The translations under genes and the position numbers were made by a program. Under the pieces are notes generated by a model. That model was not told the DNA's origin, did no database searches, and saw only the letters and a program-made list of their open reading frames with translations. A DNA stretch of 64,000 bases from CAWIUB01 sp963839995 (GTDB taxonomy: Bacteria > Actinomycetota > Actinomycetes > Mycobacteriales > Jatrophihabitantaceae), in NCBI GenBank assembly GCA_963839995.1, contig CAWIXH010000017.1, positions 248,001 through 312,000 of the forward strand, given 5' to 3'. Each line of letters begins with the position of its first letter. The stretch's first letter is position 1. Shown here one piece after another: positions 18,616 through 28,687 of the stretch.

Positions 18616-19826
18616 CTGCGCCCCGGCGCCGGCCAGACAGCCGGGTCTCGGCGGAACCGCACGCGCAGCTCGCGGTCGGCGAACTCGCCGCGGACCACCG
18701 CGCACCGTCGCAGCACGCTCGGCAGGGTGAGAACCCGCCTGTGCTCGCCCACCGTCAGCACCAGGTCGTCGTTGGCGCGTGCTGCTTCCACCGCGCCGCG
18801 GGCGGCGAGCGGCAGCAAGATCCGCAGCACGAACTCGTCGCCGTCTGCCTCGACCGTCATCAACTCGCCCGGCGCGCCGAACTGAGCCGGATCCTCACCG
18901 GGCAGCTCGCCGTAGAGCGTACTGGCGACCTCGCGCAGGGCCGAAGCGCCGACGGGCTCCGCCGCCCGGTAGGTCACCTCACGCACCGGCACACCGGCGA
19001 ACGACTCACGCAGCTGGGTCAGCTGGGCCCGTTGCGCAGCCACCCAGCCCTGCCGGAACGCGTCCCTCCCCGGGGGAAAGATCCGGTTGGCCACGACCAG
19101 GTCGACGCAGTACCCGTAGAGCGCCAGTGCCGTGAACGTCCGCCGTGCTTCAGCCGCCACGACCGCTTCCGGGGTGAGAACGAGCCGGACGGTGGTCACG
19201 GCCGGGTCGGCGAGAAGCTCGCGCACCGTGGCCAGGTCTTCGTTGAGCCGAAGCAACGCCTCGAACATCCCGTCAGGGGGAACCGCGTCCCCCCGTCCGA
19301 GCATCGACGCAAGCGGGCGCACACCGCGCGCGATACGCCGCTGCGCCGGAAAGACCTTGCGCAGGTACCAACCGAGTGCCTCGGGCAACGCCAGCAGCCG
19401 CAATGTCTCGGCTGTGGGGGCGCAGTCGACGACCAGCGCGTCCCAGTCGCCGCTCACCGCAAGGTCGCGGACCGCAAGCAGCGCCAGCACCTCGTCGACG
19501 CCGGGCAGTACCGTCAGTTCCTCCGCGGTGATCGGGTCCACCCCGCCGCGGGCGAGCAGATCGATGAGATAACGCTGCACGTCGCGCCAGGCGTCTTCCA
19601 GCCGGCGCTGGGTATCGACCTGCACGGCCCACAACGCCGGGACGATCTCGATCGGCTCATTCCTGATCGGGACGTCGAGGGCATCCGCGATCGAGTGCGC
19701 GGAGTCGGTCGAGAGCAGCAGTGTCTTGACGCCGCGGTCGGCCAGGCGCAGCGCGGTGGCGGCCGCAGCGGTCGTCTTGCCGACACCGCCCTTGCCGGTG
19801 AACAGCACGATCCGCACGTCAGCCAC
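18612..19826 (-). CDS. ArsA/GET3-family ATPase (Rv2184c type)
   Basis: 404 residues with the deviant Walker A motif FTGKGGVGKTT (10-19), switch LLSTDSAHSIADAL, DALVVDCAPTAETLRLL and a C-terminal beta-rich extension. Eukaryotic relatives insert tail-anchored proteins and bacterial ones drive arsenite pumps. No arsenite gene is nearby and the arsenite cysteines are not evident, so a client-protein role is more likely. The GTG start overlaps the SRPBCC gene by 8 nt. Order and content match mycobacterial Rv2184c-Rv2185c. Confidence 0.88.
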   Translation of the reverse strand: MADVRIVLFTGKGGVGKTTAAAATALRLADRGVKTLLLSTDSAHSIADALDVPIRNEPIEIVPALWAVQVDTQRRLEDAWRDVQRYLIDLLARGGVDPITAEELTVLPGVDEVLALLAVRDLAVSGDWDALVVDCAPTAETLRLLALPEALGWYLRKVFPAQRRIARGVRPLASMLGRGDAVPPDGMFEALLRLNEDLATVRELLADPAVTTVRLVLTPEAVVAAEARRTFTALALYGYCVDLVVANRIFPPGRDAFRQGWVAAQRAQLTQLRESFAGVPVREVTYRAAEPVGASALREVASTLYGELPGEDPAQFGAPGELMTVEADGDEFVLRILLPLAARGAVEAARANDDLVLTVGEHRRVLTLPSVLRRCAVVRGEFADRELRVRFRRDPAVWPAPGRR

Positions 19827-20259
19827 CGGCTGACTCGACCCGCTTCTTCAACTCCTTGAGCGCGGTGTCCATGACGACCCGCTCGGCTTTGCGCTTGAGC
19901 ATGCCGAGCATCGGAATGGCCAGGTCGACGGTCAGCGAGTAGGTGACGTCGGTGTCGCTGCCTGCCGGGGTCAGCGTGTACGACCCGTGCTGCATCTTCT
20001 GCATCTGGCCTTTGACCAGGTTCCACTCGACACGCTGGTCACCGGTCCAGACGTAGGCCAGCTCGTACTGGTCCTTCAGGATCCCGGCGTCGATGGCGAA
20101 ATGCACTCGGGCCGCCCGCCCGTCCGGGCCCTCTTCGAGCACCTCGGCGGACTTGATCGATGCGGCCCACTGCGGGTATGCCGGAAAGTCCGCGATGACG
20201 GACATGATCTGCGCCGGATCGGCGTGCACGGTGATCGACTGGGTCGACTGCTCGGCCAT
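19819..20259 (-). CDS. SRPBCC-fold lipid-transfer-like protein (Rv2185c type)
   Basis: 146 residues of the START/polyketide-cyclase superfamily. The first strand and helix, TQSITVHADPAQIMSVIADF, and the long C-terminal helix with KELKKRVES bracket a hydrophobic-pocket fold. It probably binds a lipid or isoprenoid-like ligand. It heads an overlapping three-gene unit with the ArsA ATPase and the CxxC protein and is divergent from fadD15, which again suggests lipids. Confidence 0.87.
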   Translation of the reverse strand: MAEQSTQSITVHADPAQIMSVIADFPAYPQWAASIKSAEVLEEGPDGRAARVHFAIDAGILKDQYELAYVWTGDQRVEWNLVKGQMQKMQHGSYTLTPAGSDTDVTYSLTVDLAIPMLGMLKRKAERVVMDTALKELKKRVESAGG

Positions 20260-20406
20260 GGCGAGAGGCTACAGCGAGACGAGTCCTGCACGGCCCAGAA
20301 GACACGTTTTCGCCGCGGCTAGGATGGTACGGGGCTGGTGCGGCCGCTACGGTGACACGCGCGGCACCCGACCCCAAGGACACCTGTCGAGAAAGGACGC
20401 GGACGA

Positions 20407-22227
20407 GTGCGCGAACTCTCCGTCGCCAGCAGGGGCGCCGAGCCGGGGGCGACCAATGTCGCGGACTACGTCTTCGCTAACGCGACCCGCCGCCCAAGTC
20501 ACACGGCGCTGCGGCGGCGCGTCGACGGACGCTGGCTCGACATCACATCGGCGCAATTTGCCGACGAGGTCACCGACGTCGCCCGCGGTCTGATCGCCGC
20601 GGGCATCGAGCCCGGCGACCGCGTCGCGCTGATGTCCAAAACCCGCTACGAATGGACGCTGTTCGATTTCGCGGTGCTGGCAATCGGTGCCGCCGTCGTG
20701 CCGATCTACGAGACCTCCAGTGCCGAGCAGGTCGAATGGATCCTCGCCGACTCCGCGGCCAAGGCGCTGGTCGTCGAGACCGCCGAGCACGAGGCGATCG
20801 TCGACTCGATACGCTCTGCGGCTCCCGGGCTGGCGCACGTCTGGCGGATCGAGGACGACGCAGTGGCCTCCCTCACCGCGCAGGGGGCCGAGGTGCCGGC
20901 CGACGCGGTGACCAACCGCCGTCAGGCCACCGCCTTCGACGACCTGGCGTCGATCATCTACACCTCGGGCACCACCGCCCGTCCAAAGGGCTGCCAGCTC
21001 GCGCATCGCAACTTCGTCACCGAGGTCACCGAGATCATCAGCACCTCGCTGCGGGTGCTCTTCGCCGATGGCACGTCGACCCTGCTGTTCATCCCGGTGG
21101 CGCACGTTTTCGGCCGCGTCATCGAAATCGGCGCGCTGGCGACCGGCTGTACGCTGGGCCACTCGTCCGACATCAAGAACCTGGTTACCGTTCTCGGCGA
21201 GTTCCAGCCCACCTTCGTTCTCAGCGTGCCCCGGGTGTTCGAGAAGGTCTACAACACGGCTAAGCAGCGCGCGCACGGCGAAGGCAAGGGCAAGATCTTC
21301 GATCTCGCCGATCGGGTTGCCGTGGGCTACTCCGAGGCGCTCGAACGCGGCTCGGTGCCGCTTCCGTTGCGGCTGCAGCACGCCCTGTTCGACAGGCTGG
21401 TCTACAGCAAGCTGCGTGCCGCGCTCGGCGGCCGGTGTACCGCCGCCGTATCCGGCGGCGCACCGCTAGGTGCTCGGCTCGGACATTTCTTCCGCGGCGT
21501 CGGGATCACCGTTTACGAGGGCTACGGGCTCACCGAGACCACCGCTGGAATCTGCGTCAACCTACCGGACGGCATTCGCATCGGTACCGTCGGGCGCCCG
21601 GCCCCTGGTGTCTCGGTACGCGTCGCCGACGACGGGGAATTGCTGTTCCGCTCCGACCTGGTGTTCCACGGCTACTGGAACAACGACGAGGCGACCAAGG
21701 AGGCGATCGACGCCGACGGCTGGTTCCACACCGGCGACGTGGGCGCGATCGACGCCGACGGCTACGTGTCGATCACCGGACGCAAGAAGGAGATCATCGT
21801 GACGGCGGGCGGCAAGAACGTCGCCCCGGCCATTCTCGAAGACCGCGTCCGCGCGCACTGGCTGGTGAGCCAGTGCCTGGTGGTCGGCGACCGTCGGCCG
21901 TTCGTTGCGGCGCTCGTCACGATCGATCCCGAGTCATTCCCACTGTGGCTCGAGCGGCACGGCCGGCCAGTCACGACGACGATGCGCGAGGTGGTCGACG
22001 ACCCCGAGCTGAACGCATCGGTTCAAGAGGCGATCGATGACGCCAACAAGGCGGTGAGCCAGGCGGAGGCGATCCGCAAGTTCGTTATCCTGCCCACCGA
22101 TTGGACTGAGGCCACCGGCGAACTCACTCCGTCGCTCAAGCTCAAGCGCAACATCGTGCAGCAGGCGTGGTCGGACGACATCGCCGCCCTGTACTCAGGC
22201 GATCGAGCCGCCAACCCGTCGGCCTAG
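20407..22227 (+). CDS. fadD15: Long-chain acyl-CoA synthetase FadD15
   Basis: 606 residues. It activates fatty acids to acyl-AMP and then acyl-CoA. The AMP-binding P-loop IIYTSGTTARPKGCQ is near residues 183-197; YEGYGLTET (A5), the TGD segment in WFHTGDVGAID and the A10 lysine region near EATGELTPSLKLKR follow. The GTG start has AAAGGACG upstream. Its position between the Rv2185c-like gene and pimB' matches mycobacteria. A strong hairpin terminator follows 20 bp after the stop. Confidence 0.93.
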   Translation: MRELSVASRGAEPGATNVADYVFANATRRPSHTALRRRVDGRWLDITSAQFADEVTDVARGLIAAGIEPGDRVALMSKTRYEWTLFDFAVLAIGAAVVPIYETSSAEQVEWILADSAAKALVVETAEHEAIVDSIRSAAPGLAHVWRIEDDAVASLTAQGAEVPADAVTNRRQATAFDDLASIIYTSGTTARPKGCQLAHRNFVTEVTEIISTSLRVLFADGTSTLLFIPVAHVFGRVIEIGALATGCTLGHSSDIKNLVTVLGEFQPTFVLSVPRVFEKVYNTAKQRAHGEGKGKIFDLADRVAVGYSEALERGSVPLPLRLQHALFDRLVYSKLRAALGGRCTAAVSGGAPLGARLGHFFRGVGITVYEGYGLTETTAGICVNLPDGIRIGTVGRPAPGVSVRVADDGELLFRSDLVFHGYWNNDEATKEAIDADGWFHTGDVGAIDADGYVSITGRKKEIIVTAGGKNVAPAILEDRVRAHWLVSQCLVVGDRRPFVAALVTIDPESFPLWLERHGRPVTTTMREVVDDPELNASVQEAIDDANKAVSQAEAIRKFVILPTDWTEATGELTPSLKLKRNIVQQAWSDDIAALYSGDRAANPSA

Positions 22228-22246
22228 CCATGCCGGCAGCAGCATC

Positions 22247-22267
22247 CCCGATTGCGCAACAATCGGG
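22247..22267. terminator. Perfect hairpin between convergent fadD15 and pimB'
   Basis: CCCGATTG and CAATCGGG form an uninterrupted 8-bp stem around the 5-nt loop CGCAA. It lies between two convergent stop codons and could serve both strands. No U-tract follows, which is common in actinobacteria. Confidence 0.7.
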
Positions 22268-22280
22268 AAGCTAGCCTCGC

Positions 22281-23402
22281 CTAGTCCTGGAGCATCGCCT
22301 GCAGGCGCGCGGCCACCACGTCCCATCGCCACTCCTGGTCCACCCACTGCCGTCCGGCCCGGCCGAGGTTGGCGGACAGAGCGCGGTCGGCGAGCAATGT
22401 CGCGATCTGCCGCGCGACGGCACCGACGTCGCGGCCGTCGACCACGTAGCCCGTCTCGCCCACCCGCACCGCGGCCGGCGCACCTCCGGAGCTGCCGGCG
22501 ACGACCGGCAGCCCTAGGGCGGACGCCTCAAGGTAGACGATGCCCAGTCCCTCGACGTCCATGCCGAACCGGCGGGTACGGCACGGCATGGCGAAGACGT
22601 CGCCCGCGGCGAAGTGCGCCGGCAACGCACCGGCAGAGACGCTCCCGGTCAGCACGACGTGCTCGCGCACCCCTACCCGTTGGGCCAGCCTGACCAGGCC
22701 GTCGTGGTAGGGCCCGCTGCCGACGAGCAGCAGCGCCGCCCCCGGCACCCGCTGCCGGATCGCGGGCAGCGCCCGGACCAGCGTGTCCTGGCCCTTGCGA
22801 GGCACCAGGCGCGACACGCACACGACAACCGGCCTATCGGTGAGCCCGTAACGATCGCGCACGGCCGTGCCGGCGATACCCAGCTGGAACGTCTCGACGT
22901 CGACGCCAGGTGTGAGCTGCCGCAGGGTCGCCCTGGGCCCGAAGGCCCCGGCCAGCCTGCTGCGAGTGTACTCGCCGAGGTACGTGACGATGTCGCAGCT
23001 CGTGCCGATGCGACGCAGCGCCTGGCGGGCCCCGGGCAGCACAGCCCAGGCGACCTCATGGCCGTGCGTGGTGGCGACGATGCGCTGTACCCCTGCCGCC
23101 CGTAGCGCGGGCGCGAGCAGGGCAAGCGGCGCCGCGGCGCCGAACCATGCGGCGGTGACTCCGTACTCCCGGGCTGTGGCCAGCACCCGGCGCCGAGCTG
23201 CCGGTGTCGGTACCAGCAGGCCTGTCGGGTGGCGGACCACCGGGAACAGTTGCGCGGCATCGAACGGCGCCGAGCCCGGATGATCCGACGCGTACACGAC
23301 CACGGACCCGGCGGGTTGCCGGACCGCCAAGGCGTGCACGAAAGACTGAATGCCACCCGCACGGGGCGGGAAGTCGTTGGTCACGACGAGCGTGCGCCTC
23401 AC
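22281..23402 (-). CDS. pimB: Mannosyltransferase PimB'-like, GT4 family
   Basis: 373 residues of the GT-B fold. N-terminal NDFPPRAGGIQSFVHAL is the acceptor-side glycine loop; VCVSRLVPRKGQDTLVRALP and the nucleotide-sugar motif EGLGIVYLEASALGLPVVAG are typical of GT4. In mycobacteria the orthologue Rv2188c adds the second mannose to phosphatidylinositol mannoside from GDP-mannose on the inner face of the membrane. The syntenic position next to fadD15 supports that; other GT4 substrates cannot be excluded. Confidence 0.87.
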   Translation of the reverse strand: MRRTLVVTNDFPPRAGGIQSFVHALAVRQPAGSVVVYASDHPGSAPFDAAQLFPVVRHPTGLLVPTPAARRRVLATAREYGVTAAWFGAAAPLALLAPALRAAGVQRIVATTHGHEVAWAVLPGARQALRRIGTSCDIVTYLGEYTRSRLAGAFGPRATLRQLTPGVDVETFQLGIAGTAVRDRYGLTDRPVVVCVSRLVPRKGQDTLVRALPAIRQRVPGAALLLVGSGPYHDGLVRLAQRVGVREHVVLTGSVSAGALPAHFAAGDVFAMPCRTRRFGMDVEGLGIVYLEASALGLPVVAGSSGGAPAAVRVGETGYVVDGRDVGAVARQIATLLADRALSANLGRAGRQWVDQEWRWDVVAARLQAMLQD

Positions 23403-23417
23403 GCAGGCGCACCCTAG

Positions 23418-24479
23418 TCACAGCAGCCGGGTTGCTCCGGTGTAGTCGGCCATGTCGTCGAACACGTTGACGTACCGCACGCCCAGCTCCTCGTTCGCCG
23501 CGGACACCGCGACTCCGTTTCCGATGTAGACCTCGACGTGCCCGATCGGCTGGTAGAGGAACACCAGGTCGCCCGGCTGCAGCTGGCTCGACGAGACGTG
23601 GGTGCCATAGTCGTATTGCGTCAGCGCGTTGTGCGGCAGGGAGATGCCGACCTGCTGGTAGGCCATCATGGCCAGGCCCGAGCAGTCGAAGCACGGGTTG
23701 CCGACGCCGGCGAACGTGTAGCAGCCGCCCACCTGCGCCACCACGTAGTCGACGATCTTCTTCTGCGCGGCGGCCATCGTGCCGGGAACCACCGTCGACG
23801 GGGTGGGCGTCTTCGCGGCGGGCGCAAGCGCCGCCTGAACCTGGGGCGCCGGCGGGGTATGCGCGGCCCGGTAGGCGGCCAGCTCCTGCGCGGTGAGAGT
23901 GGCCAGCAGGTCTTTGAACTTCTTGGTCTCGGCGAGGATCGCGTCGCGTTGCTTGACGACGTCGGCGAGCTTGGCGTTGGCGGCGTTGAGCAGGTTCGTC
24001 GCGGTCTGCTGCGCGGCGTCCGCCTTGGCTTTGGCCGCGTCGAGCTGCGCGACGATGTCGCCGCGGTGGGACGAGACGAGGCTGAGCTGGCTCATCTGGG
24101 TCAGATAGCTCTGACCGTCGGTGCTGCTGAGCAGCGCGCCGGCCGAGCTGAACGACGCGCCCTCGTAGCGCGCGGTCACGACTTGAGTCAGCTGGCCCCG
24201 GGCCATGGCGAAGTCGGTATGCGCCTTGGTCGCGGCCCGTTGGGCCGCCGCGGCAGCCTTCTGGCTGGCCTGCACGTCGGCCTGCGCGAGGTTGTACGTC
24301 TCGGTGAGCACTTCCTTCTTGCGGTCGAGTTGCTCGATCTGGGCGCGCACCGAGGTGCTCGTCGGTGGATTGGCGGAGGCTGCCGGCTGGAGCAGCCCAA
24401 GGATCGTTCCCGCGACCACGAGCCCGATGAGCCCTGTTGCGACGGGTCGGACACGAGTCCGAATGCGAGTCAACGCCAC
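23418..24479 (-). CDS. Secreted NlpC/P60 peptidoglycan hydrolase with coiled coil (copy 1)
   Basis: 353 residues from a GTG with GAGGAAGAGGGAG upstream. An arginine-rich signal peptide with hydrophobic core ends around the first 40 residues (PAASANPP). A long alanine-rich coiled coil (about 45-220) follows, then a linker and the NlpC/P60 domain with catalytic Cys266 in FDCSGLAMMAYQ and His314 in IGHVEVYIGNG. It should cut the D-Glu-to-diamino-acid bond in peptidoglycan stems, as RipA/RipC-like proteins do. The gene is preceded by a c-di-AMP riboswitch and by a paralogue in tandem. It corresponds to mycobacterial Rv2190c. Confidence 0.92.
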   Translation of the reverse strand: MALTRIRTRVRPVATGLIGLVVAGTILGLLQPAASANPPTSTSVRAQIEQLDRKKEVLTETYNLAQADVQASQKAAAAAQRAATKAHTDFAMARGQLTQVVTARYEGASFSSAGALLSSTDGQSYLTQMSQLSLVSSHRGDIVAQLDAAKAKADAAQQTATNLLNAANAKLADVVKQRDAILAETKKFKDLLATLTAQELAAYRAAHTPPAPQVQAALAPAAKTPTPSTVVPGTMAAAQKKIVDYVVAQVGGCYTFAGVGNPCFDCSGLAMMAYQQVGISLPHNALTQYDYGTHVSSSQLQPGDLVFLYQPIGHVEVYIGNGVAVSAANEELGVRYVNVFDDMADYTGATRLL

Positions 24480-24499
24480 GACTGGCGAAACTCCCTCTT

Positions 24500-24720
24500 C
24501 CTCGAAACCGCCTACCGAGTTAGCTGTCGGGTTCGGGCCAGGAAGTAGCCCTACGGCACGCAGCCGAGAACGGGGGTCCCCGTTTCGCGTACGCGCCGAT
24601 TCACCCCCGTGGAACGCTGGCAAGCCAGTTGGGTCCCCGGTTCGCCGACGCTCGCTCCTGTCGCCAGAGGCGAGCGCCGATCTTGCGATTCGGCGGTGAC
24701 CTGCCGGTGGATCCCGGGAC
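24500..24720 (-). ncRNA. Cyclic-di-AMP riboswitch (ydaO/yuaA class), copy 1
   Basis: The reverse strand of the leader of the first NlpC/P60 gene carries the conserved blocks of the ydaO class in order: CCGCCGAATCGC, ACCGGGGACCCA, GGGGGTGAATCGG, GGGACCCCCGTT, TAGGGCTACTTCC and, closest to the gene, CCCGACAGCTAACTCGGTAGGC split over the last helix. In actinobacteria these RNAs sit before rpf and NlpC/P60 genes and turn expression off when c-di-AMP is high. Ends are approximate. Identified by recalled consensus, not by a covariance search. Confidence 0.9.
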
Positions 24721-24810
24721 GGGAACCTGGTAACCGGAAGGTCTCGGAAAGGTTACGGGATGGGTGGCCGATGGGCAACGCCCCTCGGCCGTGTCGCCCG
24801 AAGTTCCGCG

Positions 24811-24881
24811 TCACTAGGTCCGCCCCGTCCGCGCGGGAGCGCGGACTCGCCACGCAGCGGCGAAGGGCGGACGAGGATCGG
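24811..24881 (-). repeat. 71-bp structured repeat, copy A
   Basis: This segment directly follows the stop codon of the second NlpC/P60 gene and is about 95% identical to 50815-50885, which also directly follows a stop codon. It can fold into a nested hairpin with outer arms GTCCGCCC/GGGCGGAC and inner arms GTCCGCG/CGCGGAC. It could be a mobile terminator-like element. See the matching entry for copy B. Confidence 0.75.
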
Positions 24882-25934
24882 TCAGAGCAGCCGGGTAGCG
24901 CCGTACCAGCTGCCCATGTCGGCGAACACGTTGACGTACCGGATGCCCAGCTCCTCGTCGGCCGCGGACACCGCCATTCCGTTACCGACATAGATCTCGA
25001 CGTGGCCGATGTCCGGGTAGAGGAACACCAGGTCGCCTGGTTGCAGCTGCGACGAGGTGGGGTGGTTGCTAGACGCCGTGTACTGCGTCGGCGCGTAGTG
25101 CGACAGGTGGATGCCGACGAGGGCGTAGGCAACCATCGACAGACCCGAGCAGTCGTAGGCCTCCGGGCCAGCTGCGGCGAAGACGTACGGCTTGCCGACC
25201 TGTGCCTCGACGAAGTCGACGATCGTCTTCTGCTTCGCGCTCAAATGCGGATTTCCAGCGGCAATCGTGGCCTTGGCGACCACCGGCGGGATCGTCCCTG
25301 AGTTGTATTGCGCGAGCTGCGCGGCCGACAAGGTCGCCAGGATCGTCTGGAACTTCGCCTTGGACGCGTTCGCTTCGGTGAAGCTCTGCTCCGCCCGGGT
25401 CGCCATCGCGTTCGCGGCGCTCAGCGTCGCCGTTGCGGCCTGGTTCGCGGCGTCGGCCGCCGCTTTGGCCTCACCGACCGCCGCAAGCACGGCGCCCAGA
25501 CGGGACGACACGAGGTTGAGGGTGCCCATTCGGGTCATCAGGTTGCCGGCGTTGCGACTGTCGAGTAATGCTGCCGCGGTGCCGAAGGAGTCACCCTCGT
25601 AACGGGCGCGCACCAGCTGCGTCATCTGGCCGCGTCGCTGGTCGTATCGAGCGTCAGCCTGCAGCGCGGCCCGCCGCGCGTCGGCGGCAGCCTTGTTGGC
25701 CGCGGCCAGTTTGATGGTGGCGAGGTTGAAGGCCTCCGCGGCTTTCTCGGCCTTCCTGCTCGCGTCGGACAGCGCCGCGCTGGCGGAGGCGATGGTGGTG
25801 GGCGGATTCCCGGGCCGGGCCGGTGCGGCCGAGGCGGGGCTTTGCGGCGTCACGACGGCAGTTACCGCCAGCAATGCTGCGACGATCCCGATCCCTAACA
25901 TGCGGGCGCGCGCCCGAACACGAGTCAACGCCAC
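24882..25934 (-). CDS. Secreted NlpC/P60 peptidoglycan hydrolase with coiled coil (copy 2)
   Basis: 350 residues, a paralogue of the downstream copy with the same plan: signal peptide with core AALLAVTAVV, Ala-rich coiled coil, then the NlpC/P60 domain with Cys262 in YDCSGLSMVAYA and His311 in IGHVEIYVGNG. The last 25 residues of both end in TGATRLL/YGATRLL. The GTG start lies behind its own riboswitch, so both copies answer separately to c-di-AMP. The coiled coil may serve autoinhibition or recruitment, as in RipC and other FtsX-linked hydrolases. Confidence 0.92.
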   Translation of the reverse strand: MALTRVRARARMLGIGIVAALLAVTAVVTPQSPASAAPARPGNPPTTIASASAALSDASRKAEKAAEAFNLATIKLAAANKAAADARRAALQADARYDQRRGQMTQLVRARYEGDSFGTAAALLDSRNAGNLMTRMGTLNLVSSRLGAVLAAVGEAKAAADAANQAATATLSAANAMATRAEQSFTEANASKAKFQTILATLSAAQLAQYNSGTIPPVVAKATIAAGNPHLSAKQKTIVDFVEAQVGKPYVFAAAGPEAYDCSGLSMVAYALVGIHLSHYAPTQYTASSNHPTSSQLQPGDLVFLYPDIGHVEIYVGNGMAVSAADEELGIRYVNVFADMGSWYGATRLL

Positions 25935-25949
25935 GGTTGGCGGAACTCC

Positions 25950-26175
25950 TTCTTCCTCGGGCCGCCTACCGAGTTAGCTGTCGGATTCGGGCCAGGAAGT
26001 AGCCCTACGGCGCGCAACCGAGAACGGGATCCCCGTTTCGACGACGCGCCGACTCACCCCATGGAACCTGTCGGGTCCCCGGCTCGCCGACGCCCAGGCC
26101 CGCCCAGTGATGTGCCGGACGATTCCGCACGCCGATTCTGCGATTCGGCGGTGACCTGCCGGTGGCTCCCCCGTC
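25950..26175 (-). ncRNA. Cyclic-di-AMP riboswitch (ydaO/yuaA class), copy 2
   Basis: The same ordered blocks as copy 1 occur on the reverse strand before the second NlpC/P60 gene: CACCGCCGAATCGC, CCGGGGACCCGA, GGGGTGAGTCGG, GGGGATCCCGTT, TAGGGCTACTTCC and CCGACAGCTAACTCGGTAGG. Loop sequences differ between copies while the core blocks and pairing are kept, which indicates selection on structure. Ends are approximate. Confidence 0.9.
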
Positions 26176-26249
26176 GGGACCCGAATGGCCGAAAGGTCTC
26201 GGGAAGATTACGACAGCCATCGGGCGACCACAAGGTGCCGCGCCCAACG

Positions 26250-26474
26250 TCACGCCGGCCTGTCGCGGCGCTCGGCCGTCGGATGGGAAATCAGCCGAAG
26301 CGGTGGCACCAGCCCGCAGGCGGCGAGCGCGCCCACCGCACGACGCTCGCTCTCGTCCAGGTCGAGCGCCGGTGGCGGATCGGCCGAGGCGGACGGATGG
26401 GCCAGGAACACGTTGATGACGCAGTCGCCGCAGCCGATGCCGCGGACGGTGCAGGTGTCGCAGTCGATGAGCAC
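26250..26474 (-). CDS. Small Cys-rich conserved actinobacterial protein
   Basis: 74 residues from GTG with GAGGGGGCGAC just upstream. The N-terminus LIDCDTCTVRGIGCGDCVIN provides four cysteines in two pairs, likely a zinc or redox site; the rest is a small helical domain. Near-identical N-termini recur in small actinobacterial proteins encoded near NlpC/P60 genes, as far as I recall. Function unknown. Confidence 0.8.
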   Translation of the reverse strand: MLIDCDTCTVRGIGCGDCVINVFLAHPSASADPPPALDLDESERRAVGALAACGLVPPLRLISHPTAERRDRPA

Positions 26475-26516
26475 GTCGCCCCCTCGATCCGGGTATGTCC
26501 GGTCTCGGCGGCGACG

Positions 26517-28123
<1,607 letters not shown>

Positions 28124-28131
<8 letters not shown>

Positions 28132-28687
28132 GATTACTCCTCCCGACGCCGGATTCCGCGCCCACGGCCGCGACGGATACCGCGTCCGTGGTTCGTGGCG
28201 TCCAGTCGTAGACAACCGACGTGCGCAGTAACACGTCCTGCAGCGAACGATTCGCCGGGCTGACCGCGACCCAGAGCAGACCGATAGGAAAGATCGTGCA
28301 GGCCGCAGCACGCAGCATGGCGCCGGGGATGCGTAGCCGGTCCCCTTTGTAGTTGACGACGCGCAGCCCGAGCAACGCATCGCCGTAGGTGCGTCCGGTC
28401 CCGCACCACGACAGAGTCAGGTATGGAATGACGATGACGAACCCGACGACGGGGATGCTCCAGCCGAGGCTGCTCGGCCAATGGAAGCTGCTGGGGTGGA
28501 GGAGGAATGCGATGCCGGCGATCGCACCGTAGATGGCGCCGAGGATGACGATGACGACGACCAGGTCCACGATGCTCGCGGCAACGCGGGTCACGACGCC
28601 CGCCCGGCGCCCTTGGAACGGTCGCGCGGCAGCGGGCACCGACGACGGGCGGCCGACCCGGACCGGTTGGTCAGCTCCCTGTGTCAT
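28124..28687 (-). CDS. RDD-family membrane protein
   Basis: 187 residues with a basic N-terminus and the RDD signature RRAGVVTRVAASIVDLVVVI, then two further helices and the conserved GRTYGDALLGLRVV. RDD proteins are small membrane proteins, some acting as Na+(Li+)/H+ antiporters; most are uncharacterised. It is translationally coupled on both sides, overlapping the repeat protein by 17 nt and HerA by 8 nt, so the three form one unit. Confidence 0.87.
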
